Source: Protonemura montana (taxonomy: Eukaryota; Arthropoda; Insecta; Plecoptera; Nemouridae). From it: a DNA stretch of 64,000 bases. The stretch lies in contig OX387612.1 of the NCBI GenBank assembly GCA_947568835.1, positions 8,556,001-8,620,000 of the forward strand. Direction: 5' to 3'. Below are positions 20,601 through 31,510 of the stretch, in pieces. Within the stretch, counting starts at the first letter, position 1, and every line of letters starts with the position of its first letter. The notes below the pieces were generated by a model. It was not told the origin of the DNA. It was given only the letters and a program-made list of their open reading frames with translations, and searched no databases. A program made the position numbers and the translations under genes.

Positions 20601-22056
20601 TTAGGCTGACGCGCTCCGTGTTTCCGCGCGTGCGCAGACTCTGAGCTACGAGCAGCTCGCTGTCAAACGGCACGTGAAGCGCGCTGAACGTGGACTCCAA
20701 GGCCATCTCGGGCGAGAGGAACACGAGCCACACGGGACCAGTGAGCCGCAAGTTTTTCGATATCTGCCAATTTAATTTATATGATGACACAAAACTCTGT
20801 AGATATTTTAGTGCGATTTCCCGTTCTAATGGGGCAAAGACTACCACAGATAAAGCTTGCACAGCTATTCCATCCTTATGGAGCAAAGACTACCACAGAT
20901 AAAGCTTGCACAGATATTCCATCCTTATGAGGCAAAGACTACCACAGATAAAGCTTGCACATATATTCCATCCTTATGGGGCAAAGACTACCACAGATAA
21001 AGCTTGCACAGATATTCCATCCTTATGAGGCAAAGACTATCACAGATAAAGCTAGCACATATCAGTAAGTAATATTTCGCAGCCTTACCGTCATTATCAC
21101 CTCTCCGATGTCCTTTCTGGTACCAGGAATGGTCACCAGAGGGAGACTGCAGTCTCTTTGAATCTTGCTGTATTTGTCTGCAATCGTTGCCACCGTAACG
21201 GCGATGAACAGTTTGCCTCTCTGTGACAGACGTTCCCCAATCGACTTAATAAGGACACCGTCAGAATCTACAACAAATGAGAATGCAATAAGTTATCATT
21301 TTAAATTTTATTATTTACTTTTTGTTGATTTCGGAACGGGTTTTTTATTCTTGTCCGTAGTACTTTTAAAACGGTCAATTTTTCATGAAAATAAGTCTTA
21401 AATAAATGGAATGGTCATACGTTTCTCTTATATACTTTTGAAAAAAAAATTGCAATCTAAGATCCTAAGCTGCAATGTAACTTGGAAACCCAGGTTTTTT
21501 TTCTACTTTTGCTTTCCCATCAGTGCTGGCGTACACTTAGTGCTAATGTTTAACTGTCTTCGTAAAAAATTACCGTCAAATGCCTTCTATTCCACGATGG
21601 AATCACTTGCATTTTGAGTGTTAAGAAATGTCATTACGTCATTTCTCGCAGATTAATCGCATTCGAAACTGATTTACGCTCAATTAATCTTCATTAATGC
21701 TATCCCCTAACAATTGATACATACGAGTCGATACTTTGAATAGTTATTATTTAATTTAGAGGTTTGATTAAGATGGTAGTCGCTAGAACCATCAGGTGGC
21801 ACCTACCTTTATCACGTGTTGCCGGCACGTTTGCTCAGCAGAAAGTTTAACATGAACACTATACCAAAACACTTAACGGTAGCACCGTGGTCAAAGCCTA
21901 CTATAGATACTCACGATGTCTTACGACCAGTATGACGCAGTTGCAGTTGAAATGCTGGACGACACTTTCAATTACTTGTACTTTTGTCGACTGGCTCACA
22001 GAGTTCACACGAACGGCCATGAAAAACAGTGCCAGCAACATCTTGGATGGCTTCAT
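17467..22056 (-). CDS. IR-B: divergent ionotropic receptor, 8 exons
   Basis: Tandem paralogue of IR-A, predicted 609 aa. The next upstream in-frame ATG at 22074 would give 615 aa; I chose 22056 because the leader is then the same length as in IR-A. Exons on the minus strand: 21915-22056, 21089-21267, 20446-20763, 19944-20047, 19456-19632, 18548-18989, 17952-18211 and 17467-17674. All seven intron phases equal those of IR-A (1,0,0,2,2,0,2), and exons 3, 4, 5 and 6 have exactly equal lengths. Domain order is the same: leader, N-terminal domain, S1 with NGSWDGMVGM, TM1, pore, TM3 with SYSAFLM, S2, TM4 (VTPILSILVCGVAVG). No stop or frameshift was found, so it is probably functional. Ligand is unknown. 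Confidence 0.88.
17766..17947 (-). repeat. 5S-SINE fragment in IR-B intron 7 with (TTAGG)5
   Basis: Body fragment lacking the 5S head. Its CTAGGTTAGGTT segment has expanded to five TTAGG units (17770-17795). It lies about 5 nt inside the intron from the exon 7 donor. Confidence 0.75.
17952..18211 (-). CDS. IR-B exon 7 (S2)
   Basis: 260 nt, one codon longer than IR-A. DAKDGLLKDIFDRH to ASFGFCPKGSPY. Acceptor TGTTCCAG, donor GTATGT. A 5'-truncated 5S-SINE starts about 5 nt beyond the donor. Confidence 0.84.
18548..18989 (-). CDS. IR-B exon 6 (TM1, pore, TM3)
   Basis: 442 nt. TM1 (PWLWLTVLATTLAIAVL), pore segment, and TM3 with VVSSYSAFLMSSFTV. The only change in the SYSAFLT signature is Thr to Met. 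Acceptor CCGTTACAG, donor GTTTGA (weak), phase 0 out. Confidence 0.9.
19072..19305. repeat. 49-bp minisatellite (decayed), IR-B intron 5
   Basis: About five diverged units of the repeat found in intron 2 (GCACAGATATTCC, GATAAAGCTT). It is older than the intron 2 array. Confidence 0.78.
19456..19632 (-). CDS. IR-B exon 5 (S1)
   Basis: 177 nt. TSGLWGTQLPNGSWDGMVGM is the S1 signature. IFARVIQY keeps an Arg near the expected ligand-contact position. Acceptor TTTTTAG, donor GTAAGT. Confidence 0.84.
19944..20047 (-). CDS. IR-B exon 4 (start of S1)
   Basis: 104 nt. DPPLIKIRK to FGGTIGELWRIIQESLNFT, the opening of the ligand-binding lobe. Acceptor TTTTTTAG, donor GTGCGT. Confidence 0.83.
20446..20763 (-). 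CDS. IR-B exon 3 (N-terminal domain)
   Basis: 318 nt, phase 0 at both ends, acceptor TTGGCAG, donor GTATGG. Contains GPVWLVFLSPEMALESTFS and HAFGSWSQEQGLKGSAY. Nearly the same protein as IR-A exon 3. Confidence 0.85.
20810..21065. repeat. 49-bp minisatellite, IR-B intron 2
   Basis: Five well-kept units (CAAAGACTACCACAGATAAA at 20835, 20884, 20933, 20982, 21031). The same repeat is present, decayed, in IR-B intron 5. Confidence 0.88.
21089..21267 (-). CDS. IR-B exon 2 (N-terminal domain)
   Basis: Acceptor TTGTTGTAG, donor GTAAGG. The 59 codons begin SDGVLIKSIGERL and end GEVIMT. It starts with the two bases that complete the codon left by exon 1 and ends in phase 0. Confidence 0.78.
21590..21850 (-). 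repeat. MITE-A copy in IR-B intron 1
   Basis: Reverse copy with ATTTCTCGCAGATTAATCGC and TTATCACGTGTTGCCGGC. Located in the first intron of IR-B. Confidence 0.72.
21915..22056 (-). CDS. IR-B exon 1 (signal peptide)
   Basis: MKPSKMLLALFFMAVRVNS is a secretory leader, followed by FNCNCVILVVRH. The exon ends in phase 1 at GTGAGT. The alternative start at 22074 adds six residues. Confidence 0.78.
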
Positions 22057-22734
22057 TTTCAGCTCCAGGCCCATATCAGGTATATTTTCTTCTGGCAGAA
22101 TTCGGTGGCTTTTTTCACCTTGTCGGATAAGTATCGCCACAACCATTTGATGTCAAGATTATTTTCGAAAAATACAACATTGATACGATTTTAAAGTGAT
22201 TGGCTATTACGATTTTTATTAATAGAACTTTTGAATGTTCCCGTATTTTTTCCAGCATCGCATGACGAGCGTTGCATGACGTTGAAATTAAATAAGCTAT
22301 TTTTTCAATGAATTCCCCGGTCTTGAATTGATCACGAAACAACGAAATCAATACCCAAAGTGTGCGATCCAATCGGCTAGTTGTCAGGTGCTGCCTACTT
22401 TTTTTTAACTGTAAAAATTAATTTATTAAAATTATTAAAACTTCATAGAATTAAAAATTAAAATTAAATCTTTGGAAATAATACTTTTCCGCAGTTACCT
22501 TCAACAAAATCTATTACCAATGGATTGGCCAAATTTTGGATTGACAACTGCTACGCAAACCCATTTTTTTTTTAAACTAGCAAAAATATTTGAACCGACT
22601 TCTTTCACAAAGCTTGTAAAACTGAGAAATGTTAAATTTTGAAAAGCGTCAATCTGTTGCCAATAGTATGCTAAGTCGCGATCGGACAAAAGGTGTGGCC
22701 AATTAATTGTTTCCAGTAAACCTAGAGTAGTTTA

Positions 22735-23195
22735 AAGATGTTTAGCCAATCAGAGACAGTGTTTATTTGTGGTGTTTAACGACGCACTGTTTTGACAACG
22801 GGCCATGTGGCACTGGTCTAATAGCGTCGGTGAATGAGTAGATGATGATGAACCTAACCTAGCCTAGAAGGGAGAAGGGGAAACCGATGCCGGCAAGTAG
22901 CCTACTCCTGTCGAAAAGCACCAAGGGGCAACAGGCTTAACATCCCTTCCGAAGGACGGTATACAACGTACGATTCCTCCACATATCCATGCTGTCGAGA
23001 GGTTGATAAGCATGGCGAATGAAGTTGCTGTACTAACTTGTATCCCTTCAACCTCTCTCCCGAACAGGACTGTTCATGTGTATGATGGTCACCCGTCCAA
23101 AACTCACCTCATCGCAGTGTTATTTAACTACAGTGATCTCCTGGGAGCCGGTGATTCTAACACTCCAAACCGTTCGGTGCTAAAAAATTTACCCC
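22735..23195 (-). repeat. 5S-SINE copy
   Basis: Full-length minus-strand copy: tail at the left (GGTGTTTAACGACGCACTG), body, and the diverged 5S head at the right ending near AACCGTTCGGTG. Confidence 0.8.
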
Positions 23196-24049
23196 CAAAT
23201 TTATGGGGTTTAAATTCATACTCAGCTATATAGAACCCCAACCCGAGGGCGTAGCGCTGAATCCATGGCCAGTTCCACGCAATTGCGATGTAACTGCTTT
23301 AGCATTCCATGAATGGCGGCAAATAGGCTTCTCGTGATTACAGCATTCGCATCTTAATCATAGCAACTAGCACATCCATTATAAAATACCTGGGGGAAAA
23401 AAAATTCACATCGAATCGGTGCAAGAACGGAAGAACTAAACGGAGACCACGTGTCATCGTAGAATCTGCTTTGTTTGCTAGAACGAAAGTGCAAAACGAA
23501 TGAAAGTACAAATGGTTTAAGCGCCAAAAGGCTGATATATGTAATGAAGACGAGTAAATAAGGAACACAACGGATTGCGATTGATTTAGAATTTAGGAAC
23601 TTAAGTGATAATTTATTTATTTTTTGTATTCATTTAAGAGGTACGTTAGTTGTCTGTACAGTTTAAACAGTCAAGTCGAGACGGTTTTTAATTCTCAAAG
23701 ATATGAAGATAAACGTAAATCAAACAAAAACCCTTCTAAATGTCACTAGACAAATTGAAAAATTGATGCAACCGAGTTTTTGGGCTACAAAAACGCGCAC
23801 TGGAAGGCAAAATAACGAGAGTAAGTACAGCCCACGTTACCTACCTGTGAGCAGACGAAGCAAACGACAGCAATCAACTCTCTAAATCATTATCATAATA
23901 GAAAAAAAAAACTGCACACATCCTCTCTTGGTGATGTAACAATGCTTTAATGGGGATAAAAGGCAGAAATTGTTATGTAACTAAAATAACGATAAAAATA
24001 TGCTCTCATGACAGGAATTCTCACGGCGTGGTTAAAAACCTTGACAGTG

Positions 24050-24530
24050 GTCGTCGATTTTCATGTTCATTTTCGTTGTGACAGCCGAGCGGCGGTGTGC
24101 GACGAGCGTCGTTAAACATGGGTTTCAGTTAAACACTGTTTTTTTGCGGTGCTTTATGTGTGTTATTTCGTTGATTTAACCTGAACTAGGCGGACGTTAG
24201 GTTGGGCTACTGTGAGGCGAGTTTTGCAACGGGTATTTGGTAGATTCAGTTTGTCTGTGGCAATGCTTTGTGGTGCATCAGATGTGTATTTCGATGCGCT
24301 GAACGATGTTGCTGTTCGATTTGCATCGTTCGAGGCTGGCGCGAGATATCTGCACTGAAATGGCGGTTATTTTGCGTTTGAATTCAAAATGGTGCGTTCT
24401 TTTTTTTTGTGTGAGTTTTTCGCTGGACTAGATTTTTAACACAGAGTGGTTGCTGTGTGTTGGCGTTGACGGGAAATCGCCTGCGATATTGTGAATCTAT
24501 TTGGATATTTGAGAATTCAGCCTTGCAGTT
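24050..24530 (+). promoter_or_regulatory. Putative promoter/5' UTR region of exon 1b
   Basis: Free of the repeat families found elsewhere, with a cluster of CpG (GAGCGGCGGTGTGCGACG near 24090) and leading directly to the ATG/donor pair at 24533. No convincing TATA box. Inference only. Confidence 0.3.
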
Positions 24531-24532
24531 TC

Positions 24533-24548
24533 ATGGATTCTACTGACA
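24533..24548 (+). CDS. Candidate alternative first coding exon 1b
   Basis: A 16-nt segment, MDSTD plus one base, followed by GTGAGT. The upstream 24050-24530 is relatively CpG- and GC-richer than its surroundings and repeat-poor, as expected for a 5' UTR and promoter. Phase 1 out, as for 1a and 1c. Confidence 0.4.
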
Positions 24549-25117
24549 GTGAGTATTGATTTTGTTTAACAAGTTTTTGACAGTTGAAACATGACCTTGA
24601 CCGTCACTTCTATTGAACAAACTTAAAAAAGTGCTTATATTATTTGAATTTTAATATTTTTGCAATGGGCAGAGTATTTTATTCTTATTTACGATCGCCG
24701 ATAACTTCCCCCAAAAGAGGACTCGCACAAATTTATAGTCGGCATTCTACAAAGTGCAGACTTGTAAATTGGATTTTTATTTTCAATTCAATAAGTGAAA
24801 TCGAGCTGTGTTAATCGACGATATTACCTACCGTAATTACAGTTGATTGATAAATAACTGCTTTGCGTTTTATTGCTGTAACTGATTGTAAACAGAATCA
24901 ACGTTATCGACGAGGATTGTGAAATCACCGAGTGGGAAATGCAGCTACGGGACCGAGTCAGCTGCATATGACTTGGTAATTCTTATCGGTACCTATACCT
25001 AATTACAGGCCAAGGAAGTCAATCAACGCCCTAAGATTGCCTTCCCCACATTTAGCTTCACAAAAAGTGATTCTTACCGTTTAGCCAACATTTTTTTTAA
25101 ATTCTTAAGATGATATA

Positions 25118-25195
25118 TGAAATCTGGTTAGTGCAACACCCGCGGTAGGTGGAGACTGGGGTTCGAATCCCCGTTTTGGCATCAATTTGTGATGT
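25118..25195 (+). repeat. tRNA-like repeat, 3' half
   Basis: CAACACCCGCGGTAGGTGG, then GGGGTTCGAATCCCCG (a perfect T-arm) and TTTTGGCATCAA. Confidence 0.6.
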
Positions 25196-25580
25196 AAAAA
25201 ATGGACGCAAATTTTATTTGAATTTGGTTATGATTCAGGAAGGCTTTGTCCTGTCACATAAAAGAAATTTTATTTAGCAGCCGTCACTATTTTCTCTCTG
25301 CCCTAATCGCCGTTTAATATCTGAACCTAAAACTTTTAAACTGTCATTTGGAGGTCAAAGTAAGAAGTCCCATTGATATTTTGATTGTATTTTAATGTCA
25401 CCGAATGTTCCCTATCGAAGCAAATCCAGTGTCAAAGACGATTTTTTCCCGGTTTTCCGTGCGTTGTCAATATTTCTTAATTTGATTTTTTTTTAAATCG
25501 GTATTTTAATCGGAACCACATTGTTTACTTTCTTTTCAGGAAAATAACATCTAAAAAAAACATCTGACCAACAGCTTTTT

Positions 25581-26963
25581 TATGATGGTTTTTAGACTCA
25601 TGTCTACTTGATTTATCCTTAGAACTATAGTTTTAAGAAAAACTATTTCAACTGGGTTTTGAATGCTAAGTAAAGGACAACTAAATTTCCCGACGTTTCG
25701 TAACATATACTAGTTACTTCTTCAGGGGTTTGAGCAGTCCTGACAATTTTCCAATAACAAAAGAACCACATAAAATTATAACAATTACCAAGTACAAGCT
25801 TCCTAAATGCATCTAAATAAAATAATCAGGGTCAATAACTTAACTACAGCTGTTTTGTTGGTGATATTTTTGCTGGTGCTTCATACCCTGATAGTCTGTA
25901 AAAGCGTTTTAAACGACCGTCAGCTAGAGAATTTAGTTTTTTTAAAGTCTAGCCAACGCTTCATGCTGCAAATCGAAGCATTTTGTTCGCGATGCATGTG
26001 CAATAAATAAGTTGATTCGAAGATTTACAGACTCGAGTTTTTAAACGAAGGTTAATTGTTCAAGACTTCGCCGGGTCATTTTCGATTATTGCCAACTTCA
26101 AGACAGAAAGACGAGGTCAAGCTCACGTCAATCACGGGTTTAATCTTTTATTATGCAAGACCTCACAAACATCTGGCGCGTCTGCAAGAAGAACAATCGA
26201 CTTATTCAAGTGTCATCTTAAGCATTTCAGCGCACTTAGGCCACCCACCCAAAGCCTGATTTGTCACAATTTTGCTTAACTTCGGTCACCAATCCAATGT
26301 CTAATTTGGCGAAATGATGCTTAACTTTGGTCACCTACCCAATGCCTAATTTGGTGTAGTGTTGCTTAAATTTTGGTCACCTATACAATGCCTTCGGCGC
26401 AGTGTTGCTTAAATTCGGTCACCCACCCAAAACCTGCCACGCGCAGTGCTTCTTAACTTCGGCTATCCACCCAACGCCTGATTCGGCACGGTATTGCTTA
26501 ACGTCGATCACCCGGCTGATCCTTAAAATGTGAAATGCAGATGACCGGTCTCATTCGCTATAAACAAGTTAAAAATTGGCTTGAAATAATTAACAACTCG
26601 TTTTTCATGTCACATTAGCTCCAAGCATTGTTTTTCAGATTTTGGTTAATTTCTAGCCCTTTCAACCTTTGTTTGCACTGTGCTCGTTCGACCATCTCAT
26701 CGGTTATCGCAAGGTATCCTTTCTTAGAGGACCAGCCGAGGAATTAAAGGGAAAATATCTCCCCCTACGGGAGGAAATTTCTCACAGCGCAGAGCCAAAG
26801 TAACATCTTGCTTTTACCCTTGAAAAAGTAGCCGGTACAAGTTACGAAACGTTGGGAAATTTACTTGTTCTTTACTTAACATTTAAAACCCAGTTAAAAT
26901 AGTTTTTGTCACAACTAAAGTTAAGGTTACATCAAGTAGACATCAGTCTGAAAACAATCATAA
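25581..26963. mobile_element. Element bounded by 150-bp inverted repeats
   Basis: Arms 25581-25730 and 26814-26963 are inverted copies, roughly 80% alike by eye. Both hold TTTCCCxACGTTTCGTAAC and a TACTTCTTCAGGGG-like stretch, a pattern I associate with terminal regions of Penelope-like elements. The interior has no coding capacity. A related stretch may lie near 59100. Family call is tentative. Confidence 0.55.
26250..26520 (-). repeat. Decayed tandem 5S-head array
   Basis: About four degenerate units of roughly 60 bp (GTTGCTTAACTTCGGTCACC-like), each the reverse complement of the 5S box A to intermediate-element segment. It lies between the arms of the inverted repeat at 25581/26963. Confidence 0.65.
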
Positions 26964-27289
26964 CATTTTGTCTCCGAAGTTGCCGTCCATTCAGCCTGGA
27001 GCTAAGAAAACAAAACAAAACATTAATCACTGTATGTGATGGTTTTTCCGACGGATCTGCACAATTTCGATAAGTACTCCGTGTATTCCTCCTCCTTTGA
27101 AATAATTGAACAAAACGGTGAATAAATCGCCAGGAATTGTCGATTTCTCACGTGACTTACGATAGCGCTTCAGCTTTGCCACGATGAAAATAGTCGTAAC
27201 CTTCCAGGTAACATGTTACCAGCGATCACGAATTTACAGATCACAAGTAGACTTTATACTTTAAAACGATTACAGAAAATCAGTAACTA

Positions 27290-27366
27290 CGAGCTGTAAC
27301 TAGGAGCTATAACTAGGAGCCTACTAAGAGCTAACTAGGAGCTTACTAGGAGCTAACTAGGAGCTG
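27290..27366. repeat. Short ACTAGGAGCT repeat
   Basis: Six to seven units of 11-13 bp (CTAACTAGGAGC). Confidence 0.75.
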
Positions 27367-27879
27367 TTGGCAAGCATTTTATAGTAAACTGCCAAGAGTC
27401 ATGCATTTGGTTTGGACTTCGCGGACTTTTAGAGTTCACTCTTTGACTCACGCCCACTCACTCACACCTCACCTCACAGATAATCACGCGTTCCACTCCA
27501 ACTCACGCACGGAATTTATCCTCCAATTCCCGCTCAATCACGAATAAATTATGGTTAACGTTTCGGGATTCCAGTTGGAATTGTTATTTAAAAAAAGTAT
27601 TTTATAACGCCGCAAGAGTTATTGTATTTAGAAACTATTCAAGCAAATGATTAATATCGTTTGATATTTTAAGCCAGAGCGCAACGGTGTGAAAAACGAA
27701 TATGACAACTGGCTTGTTCACGCGTGACTCACGCGGCGTGTCGTGATAGAATTAACGACATGTGTAGCTAATCTAAGCTTTATTTATGCTTTGCATTTTT
27801 TGTTTACAAATTTGGTGACACATAACACATAGTAAAAGTGTTCATGTCCTTTGTGAAAAGTGGTTTGAAAATAATCATG

Positions 27880-28010
27880 ACGTAGAGCACCCGACCGGCA
27901 ATTGGGAGGTCCCGGGTTCGTATTCCGGTTCGGTTGAACATTTTTCCAGTCTAGCTTTCTTTCCAGCATCCGCTTGCTGGTTTAAGCACCCTAGTGGAAA
28001 TGCCAGAAAA
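27880..28010 (+). repeat. tRNA-derived SINE (second family)
   Basis: GTAGAGCACCCGACCGGCAA, GGGTTCGTATTCCGGTTCGG and TTTCCAGTCTAGCTTTC, then CCGCTTGCTGGTTTAAGCACC. Confidence 0.65.
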
Positions 28011-28174
28011 CCAAAAAACACTGCAACAACCGATATCTTTCGAGATAACAGGGATTCGAGGAATAGTGACAGACCATTCTGTCCTGTGGCCATTGATTAA
28101 CTCGTCCATACTAGTCACCTCGGCTTCTTCCCCCTTCAGGGGATCCCTTATCCCACCCCCGCGAAAGCTGGAAT

Positions 28175-28295
28175 ATGTGTGTCCAGATAGCTCAGTTAGT
28201 AGAGCACCCGACCTGCAATTTGGAGGTCCCGGGTTCGTAACCCGGTTCGGTTGCACATGTTTCCAGTCTAGCTTACTTTCTATTAACATCAATAT
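28175..28295 (+). repeat. tRNA-derived SINE, best copy
   Basis: Complete tRNA-like head: GTCCAGATAGCTCAGTTAG (A box), anticodon arm with loop CTGCAAT, and CGGGTTCGTAACCCG (perfect T arm), then CAGTCTAGCTTAC. It lacks a matching acceptor stem, so it is judged a SINE, not a tRNA gene. Confidence 0.7.
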
Positions 28296-28879
28296 TAGCC
28301 GTAACACTTTTCTATAAGCAAATGAATTATGATTAGGTAAACTACATTTTAATCGAAATAGGTACTTAGCGATAGACATTTCCGCAATGCTAACAGTATA
28401 ACGCAAGGTAACTCCTGGACGTGAGATAAGACATTTGCTATCGGTATTAAAACTGTCAGTTGCCTTCAAGAAAATTTATTCTTAGATCATTGCTATTTTC
28501 TTGGTGCTTGTTTGAAACGTTTGCTCTATTTGGAAAGGAAAGGCCAGTGGCGGTGAGACGTTCGAGTGACCCATGAAGCCAGCGGGACAAGCAAAATAAA
28601 GTAGTACCGCGCTTTAGAAATTGTAATCGAATCACTCAAAAATTACCAAAATTGCAAATAGTATTGTTACTAAACAAATAAACAGTTAGTAAAAAAAAAT
28701 ATATATAAAGACATTTTCTGTGCTCTATTGCAACAGATTCTTTATTTTGAACTGAGTCTTGTTAATACATGGTTATTTTTGTCAATATGTATTTATTTTG
28801 ATTTTTGCATGGTTTTCAGAGCCTAGATTCGTTTTACAGTAAAAGCTTCAATTGGATAGATTTTTGTATTTCAATGATA
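28296..28879. other. Unassigned AT-rich sequence
   Basis: No frame, repeat family or motif recognised. Confidence 0.5.
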
Positions 28880-29150
28880 AATTTACTTTGTCTTGTATAG
28901 TGTAACGCTGTCCTGAATTTGGTGAAAAATATTTTGATTTCGGGTGCCCAAACGCGGACTCGAACTCCGATCTCCACGTATCGTGGATGTTGCTCTGAAC
29001 CATTGAGCTATTTCGAAACTGCCTTTTTGAGACGATTCTAGTGTATTTGATGAGAATGACAGTTCTCCAAGGAGTAGAACCAAGAAGCTATGAATACTCA
29101 CAGTCACTCTGATTCTAGTGACAATTTTGTCAATTTTATCAATTGACAAT
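28880..29150 (-). repeat. tRNA-like repeat copy
   Basis: Reverse copy: GCCCAAACGCGGACTCGAAC, AACCATTGAGCTATTTCG, then the conserved downstream block TCTCCAAGGAGTAGAACC and CTCACAGTCACTCTGATTC. Confidence 0.7.
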
Positions 29151-29159
29151 GTCAATTTC

Positions 29160-30130
29160 GGATAGACCTTTATAGAAGCATAGAAGCAGCAGACACTCGT
29201 GCGCTTGCTCCTTACTTTTCATCCGCTACGTACAAGCACGACTAATCATCAACGTCACCGAGATGACAGGCTAAAGTCGATCTACCAACGAGTTGAACTC
29301 TACTCAAGTCTGAATACTTTACTAATTGATCATCAAACTGACAGCAACACAGAAAACTCACTGCAATTTGCATGCCACGTGACTTTGCTTTCAACGCGTC
29401 TCAAAACGTGACCAAAATCTCGGTGCGAGTGTCTTTCTTAAGACGTTACAATAAGACGCCATCGAAGGCTGCAAGACGCGCACTCCAAGACGAGGCTTGA
29501 AAGTCCTTTCAGCGCAATGAATATTCGCAATGCCCTGAGGAACGAAGACAGACAAAGCCGGCGGCTCTGACAATGGCTTCGACATTTTTTGCTTGTTCAT
29601 AGTGTGGCTTTGTTCGAATGGAGGCAATACACGTGCGTTTTTGGTGACAATGAAACGGCGTATTCCAATGTATTCCAGTATTACAGCATTTTCCCGAAAG
29701 AAACCAGCATATTTCTTGCTTAGTTCAGTGTATGCCAAAAGATTCCACTGATTATCTGTGCTGTATTGTATTCCAAAGTTTTCTTGTGTATATGGTGTCC
29801 ACTGGTATTCCCGCTTATTCTAGTATTTTCCAGCGAATATATTCCAGCGAATATTCAGTGTATCCTATTCGTCTCAACAACCCAAAACTCAGGGATTTTC
29901 TCTACCCCTCAGACTCATGGCTAAAGGCTCGCGGCTACAGGTTATCTACCACACCAGGGACAAGCAACAAAATTCATCTCCAAAGACAAGTCAAAGTATG
30001 TGCCCTGGGCAGGGCTGTGTAATTAGCCTGCTTGGCGCGAAAAATAAGACAAAATGAAGTCTGGAATACATATTCCTTTAATACAAGTATTGAGTGCTTG
30101 AACCTGACTTTGCTGTCTCTCTGGCCTCCA
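29160..30130. other. Unassigned sequence with GTATTCC-rich segment
   Basis: Between 29650 and 29880 short GTATTCCAG/ATATTCCAGCG motifs recur irregularly. Open frames here are short and unconvincing. Confidence 0.4.
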
Positions 30131-30139
30131 AAATGAGTC

Positions 30140-30500
30140 CCGTAAAACTGTCGTCAGAAGGTCAGCGTTGATGTTAAAATTCAACTGAGCATGTGGTAAC
30201 GGTAGCTGCCACCCGATGGTGCTTGCGGCCGTTCTTTTCTACAAACCTCTACAATTATATAACTGCGACTAAAAATGTCGATACATGTTTATCAATCGTC
30301 TAGGTTAGCAATAATTAGGATTAATTGATTATAAACCAGTCTTAAATACGAGTAATCTGCGAGAAATAACAAAATGAAATTTTTTGAAACTCAAAACGAC
30401 GGTGTCTCCATCTAGTAACATCCTCCATATTCCTCTTGGCATTTTCCAAGTAGACATTTGGCGGTCATTTTCGCTAAGTCAGTTTAAGATTAGCGCTATG
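30140..30500 (+). repeat. MITE-A copy
   Basis: GTGGTAACGGTAGCTGCCACC, ATGGTGCTTGCGGCCG, TCTGCGAGAAATAAC and CTCCATCTAGTAACATCCTC. A perfect hairpin follows at 30509. Confidence 0.72.
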
Positions 30501-30508
30501 ATAGTACG

Positions 30509-30538
30509 CTGACACTGACTATGAAAAGTCAGTGTCAG
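30509..30538. other. Perfect 12-bp hairpin
   Basis: CTGACACTGACT, loop ATGAAA, AGTCAGTGTCAG. It borders a MITE-A copy and may be a footprint or MITE terminus. Not followed by a U run. Confidence 0.7.
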
Positions 30539-31079
30539 AATGGTTGGTGTTTTACCACCGAGTTACAATCAATGCCTTGCACGCCATGCGTTTACAATCA
30601 CGCTAGAAAAAATAACCCGCCTACACGCACTGCTTGAGCCAATTTATCAGATAATTTCAATAAACTGTTTCGTATTTGCAATGAAATCGCTGAGAAACAA
30701 TCTAAGAAAATTAAATAGTCACGTTGTCGCCTTACACCGAAGTCCCTGGAGTAAGTAATAATACATTTTTCGTACAATTCAAGGCCCCCGCAAAGGCAAT
30801 GCCCGCTTCGCGTCGATGAAATGACAGCTGAAATAACAAGGATATTAAATGATTTTAATTTTCAATCAAACTCAAGTGCGCCTGTTGTGCATTACCTTTT
30901 TGCTTGGCCGTGGCTTACCCTTGATTTGTGGCATGACGCTGCTAGAAGGTTATGGGAGGAGCGAGCTAGCCAACGAGTGAGCGTTTGGCTTGGTGTCCTA
31001 CGCAGGGTTTGTGTGGTGTTCTTTAGTGGCAGGTCGCATCCTGAACGTTGTGCGCGAAGTCGGGGTTCTATCAATTAGG

Positions 31080-31510
31080 GTTCTAATAAGTCAGTTTTTT
31101 TTAATAAGTCAGGATTTAGGAAGGTAGTGGTCAAATAAGCCGGAGCTTGAATAATTTTGATTCAGTAACTAAGTGTTCGAATAAATCAGAGTTCAATAAG
31201 TGAGTGCTAAATTAAGCCGTTGTTCGAAAAAGCCTGAGCTTACGGCACCAGTGTTAGAATAAACCAGCATTGAGTATACCAGTTTTTTTACTTCCAATTA
31301 GATTTTCAATTTTAGCAAGTTTAATGCTTTGCTTTCTTTTTTCTTTATTCGTATTTCACACTTTAACTTTTATAAACAAAAGATTTTTTTTTTTAATAAA
31401 TCATAAAAGAGTCACATTTTTAATGTATGTCATATTTGATTAATGTGTGGTTAGAATAAGCCGGTATTTGTACACATATGAGTTTAAGTAAGTCGAGGTT
31501 GAATAAGCCA
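31080..31510. repeat. Irregular short repeats (AATAAGTCxGAGTT type)
   Basis: About 15 loosely spaced copies of AATAAGTC or AATAAGCC followed by GAGTT/GTGTT. The spacing is irregular, so the origin may be a decayed microsatellite. Confidence 0.45.

Noticed and set aside
23703..23820. 39-codon segment followed by GTAAGT (phase 1)
   Set aside because: AT-driven composition and poor start context. Too weak to annotate as an exon.
30540..30758. 72-codon frame ending at a GTAAGT donor
   Set aside because: Phase fits the proposed gene, with an internal ATG at 30681, but there is no homology and it lies next to a MITE. Kept only as a weak mention.
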